This document shows, in pieces, positions 5,699-8,958 of a stretch of 8,958 nucleotides of DNA; the first letter of the stretch is position 1, and every line of letters starts with the position of its first letter. Made by a program: the position numbers and the translations under genes. Source of the DNA: Bacillota bacterium (GTDB lineage: Bacteria; Bacillota; Clostridia; Peptostreptococcales; Anaerovoracaceae). Below the pieces are notes generated by a model. That model was not told where the DNA came from. It saw only the letters and a list, made by a program, of their open reading frames with translations, and searched no databases. Where the stretch lies: contig JAFZRG010000184.1 of assembly GCA_017619985.1 (NCBI GenBank), positions 1 to 8,958 on the forward strand. The letters run 5' to 3'.

Positions 5699-6613
5699 CT
5701 AGACCGGCTGGCTGCCTTCGGGGATGACGAGCTTCAGCGCCCCGGGAAGGATCTCAAATTCCGTGTCCGTAAAGTCCAGCACTTCTCCGTCAACGGAGAT
5801 GCGCACCGGCTCCAGGGCGCGGAGTTTGAACTTTTTGCAGTGGATATAGGTGATGTACTTGTCGGCGTCCCTGTCGGAAAGATGCGACCCCGCGCGATAC
5901 TTTGCGAGCAGGATGGGCAGTTTAAGGCCCTTTACGGGGCGCACGACGCAGACGTCCATGTAACCGTCGTCCAGTTTTGCTTCGGGACAGCTCTTGAATC
6001 CGCCGCCGCAGAAGTGGCCGTTGGCGATGGCGGCGAGCATCAGTTCACTCTCCACCTCTTCGCCGTCCTCGATCGTGTATGCCATGCGGTAGGTCTTGCC
6101 CTTGCGCAGCACCTTGAACGCCGCTGCGAGATAGGCCGCCGTGCCCTTGAGCTTGTCGCTCTTCATGGCGGCAGCTTCGGCCACCACGTCGCAGTCCACG
6201 CCGATGTTGAACATGTTCAGCGCATATCCACCCTGCCATTTTAACACATCGATGGGCATAACTGAACCATGAATCGACTTTTCTATGGTCAAAAAATTCG
6301 CTTTTTCCGTAAAGTTGCGGACGAAGTCGTTGCCCGTCCCGCAGGGAATGATGGCAAGTTCGGCGTTATCGTGACCCACGATGCCGGTCAGCACGTTGTT
6401 GATGGTCCCGTCTCCGCCGCAGGCGTAAAACCGCACGCGTCCTTCGAACGCGCACTTCTGGCGGCAGTACAGGATGGTCTCCTGCTCGCTCATGGTCCTG
6501 TGGATCTCGTAGTCTTCCTCGAAACCGGTCAGAGCCTTATGGATGGCGGGAAGGATGTCCCGCAGGCCCGCGCCGTTGCCTGCCGCGGGATTAACGACAA
6601 ATACGTGCTTCAT
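5699..6613 (-). CDS. Diacylglycerol/lipid kinase family protein (YegS/BmrU/DgkB type)
   Basis: A 304-residue soluble protein of the DAGK catalytic family. The nucleotide-binding signatures are NPAAGNG (8-14), GGDGTINNV (66-74) and PCGTGNDFVRN (90-100). The C-terminal beta-sandwich half includes GGGFKSCPEAKLDDGYMDV and ends in the PVRISVDGEV and PGALKLVIP segments usual for the family. These enzymes transfer phosphate from ATP to diacylglycerol or related lipids at the inner membrane face; substrate choice cannot be read here. DgkB of Bacillus subtilis recycles diacylglycerol left over from lipoteichoic acid synthesis, and length is alike. The start is coupled: the pdp stop TAA shares one base with its ATG (TAATG), with AAGGAG about 11 bases upstream. 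tRNA-Ser follows after 14 bases. Confidence 0.92.
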   Translation of the reverse strand: MKHVFVVNPAAGNGAGLRDILPAIHKALTGFEEDYEIHRTMSEQETILYCRQKCAFEGRVRFYACGGDGTINNVLTGIVGHDNAELAIIPCGTGNDFVRNFTEKANFLTIEKSIHGSVMPIDVLKWQGGYALNMFNIGVDCDVVAEAAAMKSDKLKGTAAYLAAAFKVLRKGKTYRMAYTIEDGEEVESELMLAAIANGHFCGGGFKSCPEAKLDDGYMDVCVVRPVKGLKLPILLAKYRAGSHLSDRDADKYITYIHCKKFKLRALEPVRISVDGEVLDFTDTEFEILPGALKLVIPEGSQPV

Positions 6614-7920
6614 TATTCGATGATCTCCTTGATGAGGATGGGCGTTTCGGGTCTCTCCGCGCTGAACGTGTATGCGGAAGCGGCTTCGGCAACACCGGCC
6701 GCCAGCTTTTCTTCGTCGTCGCTGTAGCAGACTGCGACGGGTTCGCCGGCTTTAACTGCGTCGCCGGTCTTTTTCAGAAGCAGGATGCCCGCGGACAGGT
6801 CGATGGCATCTTCCTTCGTCTTGCGTCCCGCACCGAGGTGCTGTGAAGCCAGGCCGATGCTGTCGGCCTTGATGCCCGCCACGTAACCGCTGCCGGACGC
6901 CTTGACTTCCGCCTTGTAAAGCGGCTGCTTAAAGACGCCGTAATCGTCGATGCAGGCGGCGTTTCCGCCCTGCATGGAGACGAATTTGCGCAGCACGTCC
7001 AGCGCTCTGCCGGAGGAAAGCGCCTCTTCTGCTTTCGCGCGTCCCTCTTCCGGAGAAGCGGCTTTCTGACCGCAGTAGATCATGTAGCCTGAGAGGGTCA
7101 GCGCGAGCTCGGTCATGTCCTTCGGGCCCTTGCCCTTCAGCGTGTCGATGGCCTCGATGACTTCCAGGCTGTTGCCGACGGCGTCGCCCAGGGGCTGGTC
7201 CATGTCGGTGATGACCGCGACGACCTTCTTACCCGCGTCGGTGCCGATGTCCACCATGAGGCGCCCGAGGTCTTCCGCCGCCTTTTGCGTCTTGTTGAAG
7301 CTCCCCTGGCCGCACTTGACATCCAGCACGATCGCGTCGGATCCGCTGGCGAGTTTCTTACTCATGATGGAAGATGCAATCAGGGAGATGTTGTTGACGG
7401 TGCCGGTGACGTCGCGCAGCGCGTAGAGTTTCTTATCCGCAGGCGCCACGTCGTGCGTCTGGCCGACGACGGACATGCCCGCCGTTTCCACGGTCTGCAG
7501 GAATTCCTCCGGGGTCAGCTGCACGCGGAAACCGGGGATGGATTCGAGCTTGTCGATCGTGCCGCCGGTAAAGCCGAGGCCGCGGCCGCTCATCTTGGCG
7601 ATGGGCACGCCGCAGGCCGCCGCGATCGGCGCGACGATGAGCGTCGTCTTGTCGCCGACGCCGCCGGTGCTGTGCTTATCGACCTTGATGCCTTTGATCT
7701 CGTGCAGATCCATGGTCTGTCCGGAGTGCAGCATGGCATCCGTCAGGCAGAACGTCTCGCGGCGGTCCATGCCCTGGAAGCAGATGGCCATGAGCAGCGC
7801 CGAGATCTGGTAATCGGGGATGCTCCCGTCCGTGACCCCCGCGACAAAGCCGCGGATCTCCTCGTCCGTCAGGGCCTGTCCGCCCTTCTTCTTTTCGATG
7901 ATGCTTACCATGTCGATCAT
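6613..7920 (-). CDS. pdp: Pyrimidine-nucleoside phosphorylase
   Basis: A 435-residue cytoplasmic enzyme that splits uridine, deoxyuridine and thymidine with phosphate into free base plus (deoxy)ribose-1-phosphate. The phosphate-site motif KVDKHSTGGVGDKT is at 79-92, and the family signature SGRGLGFTGGTIDKLE at 111-126. Catalytic positions H83, R169, S184 and K188 correspond to H85, R171, S186 and K190 of E. coli thymidine phosphorylase. Domain order is the usual one: small alpha domain, central phosphate-binding domain, C-terminal domain from about 345. Length and N-terminus (MVSIIEKKK...TDGSIPDYQISAL) are closer to Bacillus Pdp (about 433) than to DeoA. The ATG overlaps the deoB stop (ATGA), with AAGGAG 8 bases upstream; an ATG three codons in is a possible alternative start. 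Middle gene of the salvage operon. Confidence 0.95.
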   Translation of the reverse strand: MIDMVSIIEKKKGGQALTDEEIRGFVAGVTDGSIPDYQISALLMAICFQGMDRRETFCLTDAMLHSGQTMDLHEIKGIKVDKHSTGGVGDKTTLIVAPIAAACGVPIAKMSGRGLGFTGGTIDKLESIPGFRVQLTPEEFLQTVETAGMSVVGQTHDVAPADKKLYALRDVTGTVNNISLIASSIMSKKLASGSDAIVLDVKCGQGSFNKTQKAAEDLGRLMVDIGTDAGKKVVAVITDMDQPLGDAVGNSLEVIEAIDTLKGKGPKDMTELALTLSGYMIYCGQKAASPEEGRAKAEEALSSGRALDVLRKFVSMQGGNAACIDDYGVFKQPLYKAEVKASGSGYVAGIKADSIGLASQHLGAGRKTKEDAIDLSAGILLLKKTGDAVKAGEPVAVCYSDDEEKLAAGVAEAASAYTFSAERPETPILIKEIIE

Positions 7921-8958
7921 TTCAGTATCTCCTTCAGGAACGACTTGCCGATGGCGGGTCTTTCTTCGATGCCCAGGTATTCGAGGACGGTGCAGGCGAT
8001 ATCCGCGAAGCTTTCGCGGGTGCCAAGGTCCACGCCTTCCTTTACGGGTTTGCCGAACACGAGCATGGGCACGTGTTCTCTCGTGTGGTCCGTACCGTGC
8101 GCAGTCGGGTCATTGCCGTGGTCCGCGGTGAAGATCATGATATCTTCGTCCTTCATGGCAGCCATCAGTTCGGGCACTCTGGCATCGAACTCCATGATGC
8201 AGTTGCCGTAACCCTGCACGTCTCTTCTGTGGCCGTATTTCGCGTCGAAATCCACGAGGTTGACGAACAGAAGGCCTTCGAAATCGGCTGCCATCGCCTG
8301 GAGCGTGCGGTCGACGCCGTCCATGTTGTCGTGCAGATGGATGCCCAGGTCCACGCCGTAGCGGTCGAAGATGTCGGAGATCTTACCGACGGAGGCGGAT
8401 ACCTGTCCCGCGTCCTGCACCATGTTCAGCAGCGTCCTCTCGGGCGGTTTGACGGAATAGTCCTTGCGGTCGGACGTGCGCTCGCGCTTGCCCTGTTCAT
8501 TGGTCCTGTACGGCCGCGCGATGACCCGGCCGCAGGCCCAGTCGCCCGTGAGCATCTCTCTTGCCACTTCGCAGTAGTGATACAGGTCTTCGAGCGGCAC
8601 GACGCCTACGTTGCAGGCGATCTGGAACACACTGTCCGCGGAGGTGTACACGATGGGTTTGCCGGTCGATTCGTGCTCTTCGCCGAGCTGTTCGATGATC
8701 TCCGTGCCGGAAGCCGGGTAATTGCCGATGACTTCGCGGCCGATGCGCTTCTGATATGCTTCGATGAACTCGTTCGGGAAGCCGTCCGGGTAGGTCTTGA
8801 ACGGCACCTCGGTGTACAGGCCGGCGATCTCCCAGTGGCCGGTCGTCGTATCCTTGCCGGTGGACATCTCCGCCATACGGGCGAAGCTGGCCTTGGGAGC
8901 ATCCGCCCTAGGCACTGCGGGGTTGATCCCTTCAATATTGCCGATGCCGAGGCCGATC
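7917..8958 (-). CDS. deoB: Phosphopentomutase, 5' end outside window
   Basis: 346 residues are visible, against about 390 for the whole enzyme, so some 45 N-terminal residues with the first metal-site motif lie beyond the right edge. The frame is open to base 8958 with family sequence (IGLGIGNIEGINP...), so the GTG at 8915 is not the start. Visible motifs are STGKDTTTGHWEI with the phospho-threonine, HLHDNMDGVD, VNLVDFDAKYGHRRDVQGYG, and the metal-binding FTADHGNDPTAHGTDHTREH. It interconverts ribose-1-phosphate and deoxyribose-1-phosphate with their 5-phosphates, using Mn2+ in the cytoplasm, and so takes up the product of the downstream pdp. The stop codon overlaps the pdp start by four bases (ATGA). 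The promoter is outside the window. Confidence 0.97.
   Translation of the reverse strand, partial: IGLGIGNIEGINPAVPRADAPKASFARMAEMSTGKDTTTGHWEIAGLYTEVPFKTYPDGFPNEFIEAYQKRIGREVIGNYPASGTEIIEQLGEEHESTGKPIVYTSADSVFQIACNVGVVPLEDLYHYCEVAREMLTGDWACGRVIARPYRTNEQGKRERTSDRKDYSVKPPERTLLNMVQDAGQVSASVGKISDIFDRYGVDLGIHLHDNMDGVDRTLQAMAADFEGLLFVNLVDFDAKYGHRRDVQGYGNCIMEFDARVPELMAAMKDEDIMIFTADHGNDPTAHGTDHTREHVPMLVFGKPVKEGVDLGTRESFADIACTVLEYLGIEERPAIGKSFLKEILK

Noticed and set aside
8606..8935. Minus-strand 109-residue frame within deoB
   Set aside because: Out-of-frame shadow of deoB with arginine/proline/serine-rich composition.

Overview
The window reads as a chromosomal segment of a Gram-positive bacterium, most likely a Bacillota/Clostridia member with a fairly GC-rich genome. 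This is inferred from an LtaS-type sulfatase/phosphotransferase, a zinc-finger anti-sigma factor paired with an ECF sigma factor, strong GGAGG-type ribosome binding sites in front of two TTG starts, and a pyrimidine-nucleoside phosphorylase of Bacillus length. The exact lineage cannot be fixed from this sequence.

Left part (1-3501, all minus strand): a MATE-family multidrug/cation antiporter is followed 33 bases later by a five-helix LTA-synthase-like enzyme. A small, charged, unidentified gene overlaps the end of that enzyme by 17 bases and leaves the window at the left edge. Centre-left (3502-5347, plus strand): a 177-base divergent intergenic region holds two extended -10-like promoters and a 13-bp dyad. 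It leads into a two-gene unit, an ECF sigma factor and its membrane anti-sigma factor, which overlap by 8 bases. The anti-sigma factor has an N-terminal HxxxCxxC zinc-binding motif, one membrane helix and a large extracytoplasmic domain that may be a catalytically dead gluzincin-like sensor.

Centre (5347-5684): the oddest part of the window. Two closely related units of about 75-80 bp lie in tandem with an intact tRNA-Ser(CGA), at a period of 126/128 bp. Each unit keeps the 3' acceptor strand and T-stem of that tRNA on the minus strand, but its T-loop is expanded by a hairpin insert, an inverted copy of the T-arm lies beside it, and the 5' acceptor strand is missing. Two sequence-unrelated hairpins occupy equivalent positions between the units. 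Two arm positions differ between the units in a compensating way, which hints at a conserved RNA fold. This array is the best candidate for something undescribed.

Right part (5699-8958, minus strand): a tight operon deoB (runs off the right edge) - pdp - diacylglycerol/lipid kinase, joined by ATGA and TAATG overlaps, with tRNA-Ser 14 bases after the last stop codon. deoB and pdp form the standard nucleoside salvage route: phosphorolysis to (deoxy)ribose-1-phosphate, then isomerisation to the 5-phosphate. The lipid kinase could recycle diacylglycerol released by LTA-type synthases such as the one at the left, but that link is inference.
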